Shown: positions 43,273 to 53,300 of the stretch, one piece after another | Position numbering within the stretch: the first letter of the stretch is position 1 | Layout: every line of letters starts with the position of its first letter | Origin: Verrucomicrobiia bacterium | GTDB lineage: Bacteria > Verrucomicrobiota > Verrucomicrobiia > Limisphaerales > DSYF01 | NCBI GenBank assembly: GCA_035765895.1 | Contig: DASTWL010000034.1 | Coordinates: forward strand, 62,001 to 126,000 | DNA: 64,000 nucleotides | Reading direction: 5' to 3' | Made by a program: the position numbers and the translations under genes | The notes under the pieces: model-generated | What the model was told of the DNA's origin: nothing | Database searches by the model: none | Seen by the model: only the letters and a program-made list of their open reading frames with translations

Positions 43273-44562
43273 TCAGTTGCCGGCGGAAGCAGCACCGGAA
43301 GAGGCCGTTTGACTGCTCTGCCGCAGCCCTGAACCAATTCCGCGGTAGGCCACCGCAAAGTAGCCAACCACGAGCGCAATGAGGACGGCCAGCCCGCCCC
43401 AAAAAACAGGCCATCGCGTTGCCACCGGGCCGCCACAGTGCGCGAACCACCAACCGCATCCAAGGTAACCGACCAGGTAGCCCAAGCCATTGTTCATCAA
43501 CGTCAGCAGCGCCTGCGCCCGCGCCCGCCAGCCGGCGGCGACGCGTTCATTGACATAAATCTGCGCGGTGGTGAAGAACAAGGTGTAGGTGCAGCCGTGC
43601 AACGCAATGCCCAGCAACAAAGCCGCCCGGTCATTCCATGCGCACAGCAGGTAACGCAACAAGGCGATGCCCGCACCGGCCAGCAAAATCCATTTCAACC
43701 GAAACCGGGCGAGCAGGAGGCCCAGCGCAAACATCGCCGCAATTTCCGTGGTCTGCCCGAGCGACATCCACGCGGAGACGCGCGCAAAACCCAGATCGCG
43801 CAATTGCGGCGGCGTGTAGGCATAAAAGGCCGCCAGCGGAATGTTCAGCAGCGACGTGGCCAGAAAGACCACGCGATGGTCGCGGTGGGACAGCAAACCC
43901 AGCGCGTCCAGGCCGAGCCGTTCGCGCCAGCTCAATTGTTGCACGGCGACCGGCGGCGCCACCTCCGGCAGCCAGAAGGTAAAACCCGCCAGCAACAACC
44001 AGAGCACTGCTCCGCTGAAACCGGCCAATGGCGAGGCGTCGGCGTTCAACAGGCTGACCAGCCAGCACCCGACCATCCAGCCGATCGTGCCCATGGCCCG
44101 CACCGGTCCGAATTGGTTCCACGGGTTGCGCAACGCCGCCATGACGATGGTGGTTGAAATGCTGGTTGTGGGTGCGGCGCAGAGGGCGTAAAGCTGAATG
44201 AGCGCCAGAACAACCCCGGCATTCCAGCCCCGCGCCACCGCGGCGCTTTCCGCTGCCAGCGCTCCAGCCGTGGCCACCGACAGCCAGCGCAGCACACGCG
44301 TCGGTCCAATGTGACGATCAGCCACCGCGCCAAAAAAAAGCGGCGAAACAAAGGCCGCCAACGCCGACGTGGCAAAGGCGTAAGGCTGGATGTCCTGGTA
44401 GCCGTGACTGTTCAACACCAGGGTCAACGGCACCGTCCACATCGCCAGGCCGGTCCATTGGATGAAGAAAAGCACCCCCAATCGGGCGAATCCCATCGGC
44501 TTGTCACCACGCTGCACGCGCGGAGGGGACACTTCCGGCGCCCGGAATTCAAGCGCGGACAC
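43273..44562 (-). CDS. MFS transporter (LacY/NupG-like)
   Basis: Membrane protein of 429 residues with 12 hydrophobic segments. The first helix region is RLGVLFFIQWTGLAMWTVPL, the loop 2-3 motif is FFGAVADRHIGPTRVL, and RAMGTIGWMVGCWLVSL lies before the central cytoplasmic loop. The overall pattern resembles nucleoside:H+ symporter and LacY-like MFS proteins that carry nucleosides or disaccharides. Substrate unknown, but its place tail-to-tail with a glycosidase would suit a sugar. An ATG at 44494 (MGFARLG) is an alternative start. Confidence 0.87.
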   Translation of the reverse strand: MSALEFRAPEVSPPRVQRGDKPMGFARLGVLFFIQWTGLAMWTVPLTLVLNSHGYQDIQPYAFATSALAAFVSPLFFGAVADRHIGPTRVLRWLSVATAGALAAESAAVARGWNAGVVLALIQLYALCAAPTTSISTTIVMAALRNPWNQFGPVRAMGTIGWMVGCWLVSLLNADASPLAGFSGAVLWLLLAGFTFWLPEVAPPVAVQQLSWRERLGLDALGLLSHRDHRVVFLATSLLNIPLAAFYAYTPPQLRDLGFARVSAWMSLGQTTEIAAMFALGLLLARFRLKWILLAGAGIALLRYLLCAWNDRAALLLGIALHGCTYTLFFTTAQIYVNERVAAGWRARAQALLTLMNNGLGYLVGYLGCGWWFAHCGGPVATRWPVFWGGLAVLIALVVGYFAVAYRGIGSGLRQSSQTASSGAASAGN

Positions 44563-44711
44563 GCAGTGGCAGCGGCGCGGCCGAAACCGCCGGTTCTTTT
44601 CCCCTTGAGCCGGGTCGCAGCTGTTCGCAACCTGCGCCTAAATGCCAGCTCGTGCCGGAAGGAGATGCTTCCCAAGCTGAACAACCGGTTTCCGCCGCGG
44701 GCTTGTCATCC

Positions 44712-45251
44712 ATGAGCAAAATCCAGATTGAACCAGCCCAGGTGAAGCATTTGCCGGCCATCCGCGACCTGGCGGGCGTCATTTGGCGCGCCCATTATCC
44801 GGGCATCATTTCAGCCGCGCAAATCGACTACATGCTGGGCTGGATGTATGCGCTGGAGACGCTGGAAGCCGAAATGCAGACGCTGGGCATTTGCTACGAA
44901 CAACTCCTGGTTGACGGCAAACTGACCGGCTTCGCCGCTTTCGGGCCGACCCGCGAACCACCGACCTTCAAACTGCACAAGCTCTACCTGCATCCGTCCG
45001 CCCACGGTCGCGGGTTGGGCAGCCGCCTGTTGCAACACTGCGAGCACCAGGCATGGAAGCAAGGCGCCCGCCGGTTCGTGCTCGCCGTCAACAAACACAA
45101 CACCCAGGCCATCGAGGCGTATGAACGCAACGGCTTCACCGTCACCGACGCGGTCGTCACCAATATTGGCGCCGGTTTTGTCATGGACGATTTCATCATG
45201 GCCAAAAATCTCGAACCGAAAGGCGCTGGCCGCGGTCAAAACTTTGAATGA
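44712..45251 (+). CDS. GNAT family N-acetyltransferase
   Basis: Protein of 179 residues. The acetyl-CoA pyrophosphate loop is HGRGLGSRLL (about 100-109), followed by RRFVLAVNKHNTQAIEAYERNGF, the common GNAT motif B. It probably acetylates a small amine or a protein N-terminus; substrate unknown. ATG 44712 gives a standard N-terminus (MSKIQIEPAQVKHLPAIRDL). Confidence 0.9.
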   Translation: MSKIQIEPAQVKHLPAIRDLAGVIWRAHYPGIISAAQIDYMLGWMYALETLEAEMQTLGICYEQLLVDGKLTGFAAFGPTREPPTFKLHKLYLHPSAHGRGLGSRLLQHCEHQAWKQGARRFVLAVNKHNTQAIEAYERNGFTVTDAVVTNIGAGFVMDDFIMAKNLEPKGAGRGQNFE

Positions 45252-45371
45252 GTCAATACGCGGACGCATGGTCCCGGGGAAACGCCGGGGCAATTGTCAT
45301 TGAAAATTTTTTCGGTTCTCAATTTGTGTCCGAACGGCAAATGCGATACGTTCCGCGGACCACAGCACATT

Positions 45372-45809
45372 ATGTTTCAGAGTTTCGGAAATTTGTTTGG
45401 TGGAAAGTCGCAGCCGAAGGGCGGACCCGTGTATCGTGAGTATAAGCCGGCCTCGCCGCTCGGCGGCAGCAGTCCGGCCGACCGCAAGCCCACGTATTCA
45501 AAAGTGTTCCGGTGGCGGCTGCCGGATGGCGTGACGAAGGAGCCGATGAGCGTTGAGATCGCGGGCACCTTCAACCACTGGCAGAAGGTTCCGCTGCTGC
45601 ATGACAGCAAAGTGGATTCGTGGCACACCACCATTCATAACATTCCCGGAAATAAGACGCACCACTACATGCTGTTCGTTGATGGTGAACCGACGCAGGA
45701 CAAGACCTGTGACGGCTACGCCGTGCCCCAAGGTGCGCAGGAAGAGCAGTATGCCATCCAGACTGTGCGGGGTCCCCGGGTCTTCATGCTGTTTGCCCAG
45801 ACGAAGTAA
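45372..45809 (+). CDS. Small CBM48/AMPK-type glycogen-binding domain protein
   Basis: Protein of 145 residues. A variable basic N-terminus precedes an E-set glycogen-binding domain: VEIAGTFNHWQKVPLLHD, WHTTIHNIPGNKTHHYMLFV, DGEPTQDKTCDGYAVPQ. The FNHW, K and Y positions are those that bind glucan in AMPK-beta/CBM48 modules. There is no catalytic domain or signal peptide. It may regulate or tether a glycogen enzyme. An in-frame TTG at 45294 would add 26 residues; the ATG at 45372 is preferred. Confidence 0.75.
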   Translation: MFQSFGNLFGGKSQPKGGPVYREYKPASPLGGSSPADRKPTYSKVFRWRLPDGVTKEPMSVEIAGTFNHWQKVPLLHDSKVDSWHTTIHNIPGNKTHHYMLFVDGEPTQDKTCDGYAVPQGAQEEQYAIQTVRGPRVFMLFAQTK

Positions 45810-45877
45810 CAGCCCATGATGCCGCGCCCAGCGGTGGACCGAAGGCCAACTGCAACCTTCCCCTACTGGCGCTGGAA

Positions 45878-46150
45878 TCAATCGCCACGCGGATGCGTTT
45901 TCGCCGCCAGTTTGCGCGGCTTAGGCACCGCGTTGCGGTGTGTCACCTTGACGGTGAGGTTTGGCTTCAAGCCCGCCAGTGCCGGCAGCAGGTGATTGAG
46001 AACTTGCTCCGCCGTCAGGCGAAATTTCCGGCCCCGCGCGCTGATCTTCAGCCAGCCCTGCCGGTCACGACGGTAATGCTCCGTCCACGTCTTCCGCTCA
46101 ACCGGATGCGATAGCTGTCGTTGGTAAGCTGCATGGGCGGATGTTACCAC
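45878..46150 (-). CDS. Small basic protein of unknown function
   Basis: Frame of about 90 residues from a GTG at 46150 (a TTG at 46162 is also possible). The core HPVERKTWTEHYRRDRQGWL, ARGRKFRLTAEQVLNHLLPAL and VKVTHR has a credible helix-strand pattern. It looks like a real small protein, not antisense noise, but no family was recognised. No membrane or signal segment. The stretch between it and the exonuclease gene is only about 150 bp. Confidence 0.45.
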   Translation of the reverse strand: MVTSAHAAYQRQLSHPVERKTWTEHYRRDRQGWLKISARGRKFRLTAEQVLNHLLPALAGLKPNLTVKVTHRNAVPKPRKLAAKTHPRGD

Positions 46151-46306
46151 TCGCGCACCCAAGCGAACCAGTCGATTGAACTTTCACAACTCCTTCACGG
46201 TCCCGTTTCCGCGCGGGGAGCGTCGAGCCGAGGACTGCGAACGGCCAGACCAGAAAGCGGGTCCGGCCGGCAGGATTCCTTGCGGATGATTCGTGCCATT
46301 CACGGC

Positions 46307-47059
46307 TCAACCCAGTTCAATCGTCACCGGGCAGTGGTCCGAGCCCATGACGTGCGGAAGAATGCGGGCCTGTTTCAGGCGTGGCCGCAACTTGGCACTG
46401 ATGAGGAAGTAATCAATGCGCCATCCAACGTTCCGGCTGCGCGCGCCAGCCATCGGGCTCCACCACGAGTAATGTCCCCCGCCCTTTTCGAATTCGCGGA
46501 AGGTGTCCACAAAACCGGCGCGCACCAGAGCGGTAAAGCCGTTGCGTTCCTCGATGGTGAAGCCGTGATTGCGGACGTTCGCCTTCGGATTCGCAAGATC
46601 AATCTCGGTATGCGCCACGTTGAGGTCGCCGCAGAAGATGACCGGCTTGGTGCGCTCCAGTTGCTTGAGGAATTTCAGAAAGGCGACATCCCATTCCTGC
46701 CGATATGGCAGACGTTCAAGCTCGCGCTTGGAGTTCGGTGTGTAAACGTTGACGAGGAAAAACCCCGGAAACTCGGCGGTGATGACGCGGCCCTCGCGGT
46801 CATGGTCCACCGCACCCAAGCCATTGGTGACATTGAGCGGACGGGTCTTGGTAAAAATGGCGGTGCCGCTGTAGCCCTTCTTTTCGGCACAGTTCCAGTA
46901 AGTGGTGTAGTGCGCCGGCCAGAGCTGCTCGACGTCGTCGGGCGTGCACTTGGTTTCCTGGAGGCACAGCACATCGGGACGTTCATCAGCCAGGAATTCG
47001 AGAAAGTTCTTCTTCAACACGGCACGCAAGCCGTTGACATTCCAGGACACCAATTTCAT
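46307..47059 (-). CDS. xthA: Exodeoxyribonuclease III (AP endonuclease)
   Basis: Protein of 250 residues of the Xth family for base-excision repair. Catalytic landmarks: WNVNGLRA (Asn7), LQETK (Glu35), FCGDLNVAH, the WRIDYFL strand, and GSDHCPV near the C-terminus (Asp/His pair). Full length. It is transcribed leftward with no tightly linked neighbour. Confidence 0.95.
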   Translation of the reverse strand: MKLVSWNVNGLRAVLKKNFLEFLADERPDVLCLQETKCTPDDVEQLWPAHYTTYWNCAEKKGYSGTAIFTKTRPLNVTNGLGAVDHDREGRVITAEFPGFFLVNVYTPNSKRELERLPYRQEWDVAFLKFLKQLERTKPVIFCGDLNVAHTEIDLANPKANVRNHGFTIEERNGFTALVRAGFVDTFREFEKGGGHYSWWSPMAGARSRNVGWRIDYFLISAKLRPRLKQARILPHVMGSDHCPVTIELG

Positions 47060-47143
47060 GGGCGCAGTCTATCAAAGCGCCGGCGGGACGGGAGTTGATT
47101 CGCGCGCGAAAACTGGTTTTCCTGTGGCAAGGCTCACCTCAAA

Positions 47144-48349
47144 ATGCTGCCCCGCGAAATCCAGATCGAACAAGGTCCCGACCGCACTTGTTACCGGCTG
47201 CCGCTCCGTCCGCTCGGCGGCTTCCGATGGATTGGTCTTTTGCCCATGGCCTTCGCCGTTCTGTTTGCCTGGATGCCGGCCCGCGAAATCTGGCGCGTCC
47301 TGCATCGCGCCGGCAACGGCAGCAGCCCGGGATTCGAATGGTTCTTCGCGCTGTTCCTGTCGCTGTTTGTTTTCGCCGCGCTGATGCCGTTTGCCGTGGG
47401 CGTGTTTGTTCTAGCCGGACGCACGAAGCTGACCGTGACCCGCGACCGCATCCAATCCACCGAAATGGCAGGACCTTTCCGTTGGTCGCGCGCGGTGCGT
47501 TTGGCGGACATTGAACGTTTTGAATTCGCCGCCAGCCGTTCCGAAGACCGGCCGACGGGTCCCGGTTTCTTGAATTACCTGAGTGGGATTGGCGCCCTGC
47601 TCAAAAACGGACGCAAAGCCACCATCGTCTTGGGCTATCCGGCTGAATGGCTTCGCCCCCTGCTGGATGACCTGACCTCCAACTTGAAGTGGCGTGGCGA
47701 CGTCGTGCCCATTGTCGAGGTCGCGCCAATGCCGGCAGGCGCCCCGATCCTCACCGAGGAACGGATGGAACGGCCACGGGACAGCAACATCCAAGTGGAG
47801 GACACCTCGTGGAGCGTGGCCGTGGAAGTGCCTTCACGCGGTTTGTGGAAGGAAAGCTACGGCCTGCTCGCCTTCGGCACTTTTTGGTGTGTCGTCGTCG
47901 GTGTGATTTCCTTCGCATTTCTGGCCGGGCACAACCAAGGCGGGTTTCAGTTGGGCGCCCTGCCCGTTCTGGGCTTGTTTTGGCTCATCGGCCTGGGGCT
48001 GGTTATCGTGGGAATCCATCTCGGCACACGGCGCTGGCGGCTGAGGGCGGACCGATCGCAGTTGCAAATCCAGATCAAATCGGCCTTGCGCGCCCGGGCA
48101 TGGCAATGGCCGGCCGGGAATCTTGAGGATGTGCGGGTGGGCGACAGCGGCACGCGCGTGAATGAACGCATGATCGAGCAACTGCAAGTCATCGCACGGA
48201 GCGGACGCGCCAAAACGGGGTTGCTCTCGGGCCGGTCCCACGAAGAGCTGGCGTGGCTGGCCACCCTGCTGCGGAGCCGGCTTGGATTGGGATCACCGGC
48301 CGAGGATGCCGCGCCGCCCCGCATTGACGCCTCACGCAAGCAACGCTAG
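47144..48349 (+). CDS. Membrane protein of unknown function
   Basis: Protein of 401 residues. Two TM helices near the N-terminus (LLPMAFAVLFAWMP, FFALFLSLFVFAALMPFAVGVFVLA) frame a PH-like beta segment (RTKLTVTRDRIQSTEMAGPF to ADIERFEF). A second TM pair (FWCVVVGVISFAFLAG, LGLFWLIGLGLVIVGI) and another beta-rich part (RRWRLRADRSQLQIQIKSAL) follow. The duplicated TM-pair-plus-beta layout resembles bacterial PH-like membrane proteins, without a clear family match. It is 14 bp upstream of the iscA-like gene and probably co-transcribed. Confidence 0.75.
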   Translation: MLPREIQIEQGPDRTCYRLPLRPLGGFRWIGLLPMAFAVLFAWMPAREIWRVLHRAGNGSSPGFEWFFALFLSLFVFAALMPFAVGVFVLAGRTKLTVTRDRIQSTEMAGPFRWSRAVRLADIERFEFAASRSEDRPTGPGFLNYLSGIGALLKNGRKATIVLGYPAEWLRPLLDDLTSNLKWRGDVVPIVEVAPMPAGAPILTEERMERPRDSNIQVEDTSWSVAVEVPSRGLWKESYGLLAFGTFWCVVVGVISFAFLAGHNQGGFQLGALPVLGLFWLIGLGLVIVGIHLGTRRWRLRADRSQLQIQIKSALRARAWQWPAGNLEDVRVGDSGTRVNERMIEQLQVIARSGRAKTGLLSGRSHEELAWLATLLRSRLGLGSPAEDAAPPRIDASRKQR

Positions 48350-48363
48350 CTTGGCCTCCAGCG

Positions 48364-48750
48364 ATGATTGCAAGCACGATGCAAAAAAGCACGGCGCCGG
48401 CGGGATTCCGGGTCGGCGACGAGCGTTTGATCAAGCTCACGTCCAGCGCCGGCCAGCGGGTCAGCGCGCTTCTCGGCAGGCAGGGCCGGCCCGGCGGCGT
48501 GCTGCGCGTGGCCGTCTTGGGCGGCGGTTGTTCGGGCCTGCAATACAAAATGGATCTCCAGGACGCCCCTGCGAATCGCGATTTTCTCGTTGAATCGGCC
48601 GGTGTCAAAGTTGTCGTCGACCCCAAGAGCGCGCTTTACGTCACCGGGAGCGAACTTGATTACGTTGAATCCCTCACGGAAGGCGGTTTCAAGGTGAAGA
48701 ACCCCAACGCCGCCACCACCTGTTCCTGCGGCGAAAGCTTCAGCGCATGA
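48364..48750 (+). CDS. HesB/IscA family Fe-S cluster assembly protein
   Basis: Protein of 128 residues. A-type carrier cysteines are C56 (GGGCSGLQY) and C120/C122 (CSCG). It transfers Fe-S clusters to target proteins. The ATG at 48364 and the ATG at 48379 are both possible. It overlaps the hscB-like gene by 4 bp (ATGA), a linkage typical of Fe-S assembly operons, although iscS, iscU and hscA are not here. Confidence 0.92.
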   Translation: MIASTMQKSTAPAGFRVGDERLIKLTSSAGQRVSALLGRQGRPGGVLRVAVLGGGCSGLQYKMDLQDAPANRDFLVESAGVKVVVDPKSALYVTGSELDYVESLTEGGFKVKNPNAATTCSCGESFSA

Positions 48751-49361
48751 CGGATTTCTTTGCGGCGTTGGCCGAGCCACGGCGTCCGTGGTCCGACCCC
48801 GAGGCGCTGAAGGAGAAATTTCACCAGCTCTCGGCACAGGTTCATCCCGACCGCGTTCACTCCGCCGAGGAAGCCGACCGGCGGGCCGCAGGCTCGCGCG
48901 CCGCGGAATTGAACGCCGCCTTCCAAACCCTGCGCGAACCAAAGTCGCGTTTGCAACATTTGCTCTGGCTCGAACGTGGCACCAAGCCCGGGGACCTCAA
49001 GACCATTCCCGAAGACATGGTCCAGTTGTTCGCCAGTGTGGGGCGCGTGCTGACGCAAACGAACCGGCTGCTGACCGAGCGAGGCCGCGCTCACTCACCG
49101 CTCGTCAAAGCGCAACTGTTGCAAACGGCGATGCCGCATCTTGAAGCAATTGCCCAACTTCAGTCGGCTGTGCAAACGCGACGCACGACGCTCATGACAG
49201 AGCTGGCGGCCTTGAACCAGTCGTGGGACATGCGCATGACCGAACCGGCGGAACGCGCCAACGCTTTGGCTGAAGTGGAGCGGCTCTACCATCTCTTCGG
49301 TTTCATTGACCGCTGGTCCGGTCAGTTGCAGGAACGCTTGGTGCAACTGACTCTCCCATAG
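48747..49361 (+). CDS. hscB: HscB-like co-chaperone (J domain)
   Basis: Protein of 204 residues. The N-terminal J domain has the HPD motif at 33-35 and the FQTLREPKSRLQHLLWLE helix typical of HscB. The C-terminal helical domain would bind an IscU-type scaffold. It delivers the scaffold to an HscA chaperone. It is coupled to the iscA-like gene; HscA is not in the next positions. Confidence 0.85.
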   Translation: MTDFFAALAEPRRPWSDPEALKEKFHQLSAQVHPDRVHSAEEADRRAAGSRAAELNAAFQTLREPKSRLQHLLWLERGTKPGDLKTIPEDMVQLFASVGRVLTQTNRLLTERGRAHSPLVKAQLLQTAMPHLEAIAQLQSAVQTRRTTLMTELAALNQSWDMRMTEPAERANALAEVERLYHLFGFIDRWSGQLQERLVQLTLP

Positions 49362-49525
49362 GCAACTTAAGCTGCGGCTGCGCTCGGCCGCGCGGACAGG
49401 ATTGTCCATCCGTAGGACAAAAACATCGCCGCCAGCCCATCCCAAGCCGTCAAATCGGGCAGAAAAACGGCCGTTCGCGTGGTAAATCTGGCGCAATTAC
49501 CACTTCCACGATTTGAAATCTTTGA
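49362..49525. other. Spacer upstream of the orphan structured RNA
   Basis: About 160 bp after the hscB stop. It contains no gene. If the downstream RNA is independent, its promoter should be in 49470-49525, where the sequence is locally AT-rich (GATTTGAAATCTTTGAAA), but no clear -35/-10 pair can be named. Confidence 0.35.
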
Positions 49526-49735
49526 AAACCCCGGTTGGTATCGGGTCTGCTTAACGGACGTCCATGACGATGTTCATGACCCAAGTCACTCGGGGTCAGA
49601 CATCCCTTGCCACCTGCGTCTTCCACGCGCGGGTAACGGGGCCTGCGAGATTCCGCTAACAGCGGCCACCGCAAGGTGGACGTTCTTCTTCTAACTGGGT
49701 TTGGTTTCTGACGGGCCGCGCAAGCGGCCCGTCAG
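49526..49735 (+). ncRNA. Candidate orphan structured RNA between hscB and coaE
   Basis: No convincing protein frame, yet strong pairing throughout. A closing stem pairs AAACCCCGGTTGG (49526-49538) with CTAACTGGGTTT (49691-49702) with one bulge and one G-T pair. Inside are GTCTG/CAGAC (49545-49549 with 49597-49601) in competition with TGACCC/GGGTCA (49577-49582 with 49593-49598), CATGA/TCATG, CCGCT-AAC-AGCGG (49653-49665) and CCACC-GCAA-GGTGG (49666-49679). A 12-bp terminator follows directly. The size and closing stem would suit a 6S-like RNA, but 6S sequence landmarks were not recognised, so identity stays open. A long hscB 3' UTR is the alternative. Confidence 0.5.
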
Positions 49736-49741
49736 TTTTTT
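49708..49741 (+). terminator. Very strong intrinsic terminator
   Basis: CTGACGGGCCGC and GCGGCCCGTCAG form a perfect 12-bp stem around a GCAA tetraloop, followed by TTTTTT. It terminates plus-strand transcription 347 bp after the hscB stop and immediately after the folded region at 49526-49702. No T-tract exists on the other strand, so it does not serve coaE. Confidence 0.95.
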
Positions 49742-49750
49742 GTCCAGCCA

Positions 49751-50335
49751 TCAACAGGCCGCCAGCACTCGTTCCCACTGAGCCGCGTAAACCGCCAACG
49801 TGCCTTCCGTCCAAATCACAAACCTGGCCCGGGCCAGCTTTTGTTCCACCGGCCATTGGGCCGCTTCCCGCCGGTCAATTTCGGCGGGCGCCCAACCGCG
49901 GTCCCCCAGCCGCCTGAGTTGGGTGGCTCTGGAGCAAGCCACGCAGACAGTCGTGTCAAAGGCTGCTTCGACGTGCGTTTCAAACAGAAGCGGGATCACC
50001 ACCACGGCCCGGGCCATTCCGTCCGCCCGCCAGCCGTCCAGTTGCGCGGCCCAGGTTTCAGCGATTTTGGGATGCAGAATAGCTTCGAGCCGCTGGCGTG
50101 CTTGCGGGTTGTTGAAGACCAAATCCGCCAGCACTTGCCGCCTTAATTCTCCCGACGAAGTCAGCACGGAAGGGCCGAACGCGGCGGCAATCTCGGCCAA
50201 GGCCGGGCGGCCGGGCTGGGTAAGTTCACGCGCCAAGTCGTCCGTGTCGATCACAGCCACTCCGCGCTGGCGCAGCAGTTCTGCGCCAGTGGATTTGCCC
50301 ATTCCCATCCCGCCGGTGAGTCCGAAGGTTTTCAC
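49751..50335 (-). CDS. coaE: Dephospho-CoA kinase
   Basis: Protein of 194 residues that phosphorylates dephospho-CoA in the last step of CoA synthesis. The P-loop GGMGMGKS is at 8-15, followed by VIDTDDLAREL and the VVVIPLLFET motif typical of CoaE. Normal length. It lies 34 bp downstream of the giant M36 protease gene and may be at the end of its transcript. Confidence 0.94.
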   Translation of the reverse strand: MKTFGLTGGMGMGKSTGAELLRQRGVAVIDTDDLARELTQPGRPALAEIAAAFGPSVLTSSGELRRQVLADLVFNNPQARQRLEAILHPKIAETWAAQLDGWRADGMARAVVVIPLLFETHVEAAFDTTVCVACSRATQLRRLGDRGWAPAEIDRREAAQWPVEQKLARARFVIWTEGTLAVYAAQWERVLAAC

Positions 50336-50369
50336 CCGACGTTTGACCTGGTCCGACCGGAGCCAGCGG

Positions 50370-53300
50370 TCACGGCGTCAGGCGAATCGCCCGATAAAAC
50401 CGCTTCGCGTGACTGGGTGCGCTCGAATCCGTGAACTTGATGATGCCGCTGCCCGGCGCCGCATTGGTGGCGATGGGCGTCCACGTTGCCAGATCCAGCG
50501 AACCCTGCAAAACGTAGGTAACGCCGGCCTGACCGGTGAGGGTCACCTGGAAGTTCTGGCCCGGAGCATCGTAGGCACCACTCAATTGCGCCGGCATCGG
50601 CGTGACAACGGACGTTGTGATCGTGGCCGAGTTATCGGATAGATCAATGTCATCCTGCACGGCCGTAACCGTCACGAAATTCGCGGCATTGCCGCCGACC
50701 GTCTGACGAACCTGCACTTCGAATTGTGCCATGGCACCCGCCGCCAGCGCACCGACGTTGAAACTGACAACCCCAGCGCCGCTCGTGTAGCTGCCTTGCG
50801 AGGTGGAAATCGATTCCACCGTGGCGCCCGCAGGCAGGGTTTCCGTCACGATGACGCCACTGGCGCCGGCCGGTCCGCGATTGGTGACCTGCACCAGATA
50901 ATTGACCGTTTCCTCGGTGAAGATGCTGCCCGGCGTGCTGGTGGCTGCCACGATGCCCAAGTTGGCCAGCGGACTGACCGGCTGGGTGATGGTCAGGTCC
51001 AGCTCCCAGCCGCCATTGATGGCGCCTGCGTCGCCGGTTGAATCATCCACCACATAGAGGGACCAGTTGCCGTTGGGATCGGTCCCGCCAAACGCCGCCA
51101 ACTGGCTGCTCCGAACCCCGGCCGGCGCCGGAGCGGGCATGGCATCGCCGGACTCATAATCAGTCGGCTTGAAATTGCCTGACACCAACGCTGCGGCATT
51201 CGGCAAGGCGGCCGCCGCGTCGTCGTCGAATTGCAAGGCCAGATTGGTCACGCTGTATCCGCCTCCCGCATCCGACATGAGCATCAGCTTCTGTCCCTGC
51301 GGCCCAACCAACATGGCATCCACATCAGACGGGAAGCCGTGCGTGAAACCGTTCAGCTTGACCGTCACCTTGCCCACCAGCCCGGTCACGCCCGCGACGG
51401 TGATCGTCGAGGGATAGGGTGCCGCGATGCCGCGGTCGGGAATGATGATGGGAACCGTGTTGGTGAAGCTCAACCCGCGGGACAAGCCGAAGGTGAAGGT
51501 GAGCGAACCAAGCGGAGCGCCGTTGTCGCTCAAATCCAAAGTCGCCGTCACCTGACCGCCTGGAACATTGGGGGCCGTGAAGGTAAAGTTGCGCGCCGTC
51601 GGCGAGCCGTCGGGCAGCAAGACCCCGTAACTTTGAGCACCGCTCGGCACACCCACGCCGCCGCTGGCCTGCAAGGTCGCCACCAAATCCGTTGTGGGCA
51701 ATTGACCGGTGTTCGCAAGCGTGAAGGCCAGCGTGACCGTTTCGCCCGCATCAATGGCGCCATTGGGTGGATTCTGGCTCTCGGTCACGGCCGTGGCACC
51801 GACAGCCACAATGATCGGCCGCGGATTGACCACCGGAACCACCACGCTCGCCGTGTTGTTGGCGGCGTTGGTGTCGTTCGATTGGGTGTCCACCTGCACG
51901 GAGTTGGTCACCGTGACGGGCGCTTGCGCCACCAAGGTGATGGTGGCCATGGCCGTTTCGTTGGCGACCAGATCCCCAAACGAGCAACTGACCACACCGC
52001 CCGAGAAATTGCACTGTCCCTTCGTGGCGACGGCGCTCTGGAAGGTCATGCCGCCGATCACCGGGAACGATGCCACCGTGCCCAATGCCTTGCCGGGGCC
52101 ATTGTTGGTCACCATGACGGTGTAGGTCAGGTTACTGCCCACCACGCCCGCCGTGGGTTCCACTGCCAGTCCTGCGCCCACGTCCGCCAAAGGCAGATTG
52201 TTCGTGACCGACAACGTCGCCAGGTTATTGGCCGCGTTAAGATCAATTTCACTGCCCGCAACCGAAGCGCTCACCCAGCCGGCGCCCGCAGCCACCGCCC
52301 TAGCCACGAGGGTCACGGTGGCGGAACTGTTGGTGCTGAGCGAACCGAGGCTGCACACAACCTGGTTGCCGTTGGTCGTGCAGACACCCTGGGAGGCGCT
52401 GACCGATTGCAACTGCAGTCCGGCCGACAGCGTATTCGTCACCACAACACCGTTGGCGACGCTCGGCCCCCGATTGGTTACGACAAATGCAAACGTGGCC
52501 GTGTCACCCACCAGTCCGACGCCGGGCGTGACGGCCCCGGCAACGCCGAGATCCGCGAGTTTGTTCACCGGGCTGATCAGCGTCAGCCCCAACCGCCAGC
52601 CGGACATGATGCTGCCCGCGTCACCCGAATTCCGATCCACGACGTAAAGCGACCATGTTCCATTTGGATCCTGATTGGCGAAGGCCGAAAGCAAGCCGCT
52701 GTAAGGAGCGACAGGGGCGGGGGACGGAAACACCACGGCCGAATCATAGCTGGCCGGCTGATACGTTCCCGAAACAATCTGGTCACCCGCAGGCACGGGC
52801 TGGCTGGCGGTGTCGCTGAAGGTGACCGTCGCGTTGTTGACGGAGTAGGTGCCGCCAGCCGCCGCCATCAGCACCACCTTCTGCCCCGTCGGACTGACCA
52901 GCAACACATCCACGTCCGGAGCGAAGCTGTGATTCAGGTTGCTCAAAGTGGCAGTCACCTGGCCAACCGTTCCCGAAACCCCCGAAACGGCGATCGTGGA
53001 AGGATAAGGCGTCGCGGAACCCACATCCGGGATGGTGATGGCGGCCAGGTTCGTGAATTCCAACTGGCGTTGCAGGTTGAAGGTGAACACCACATTGGAC
53101 AGGGTATTTCCGCCGTCGCTGATTTGCAGCGTGGCCGTCACCGTGCCTCCGTTGGTGCCCGCGGAAGTAAAGGTAAAGGTCTTCGCCACTGGCAGCCCGC
53201 CGGGCGTCAACACTCCGTATGCCTGCGGTCCACTGGGGGCGGTTACACCACCGGTCGCCAAAAGCGTGGCCACCACGTTCGTGTTGGGGATGTTGCCGGC

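Noticed and set aside
49526-49735. Firm assignment of the orphan RNA as 6S RNA
   Set aside because: Only overall size and a closing stem fit. The central-bubble landmarks of known 6S RNAs were not recognised, so identity is left open.
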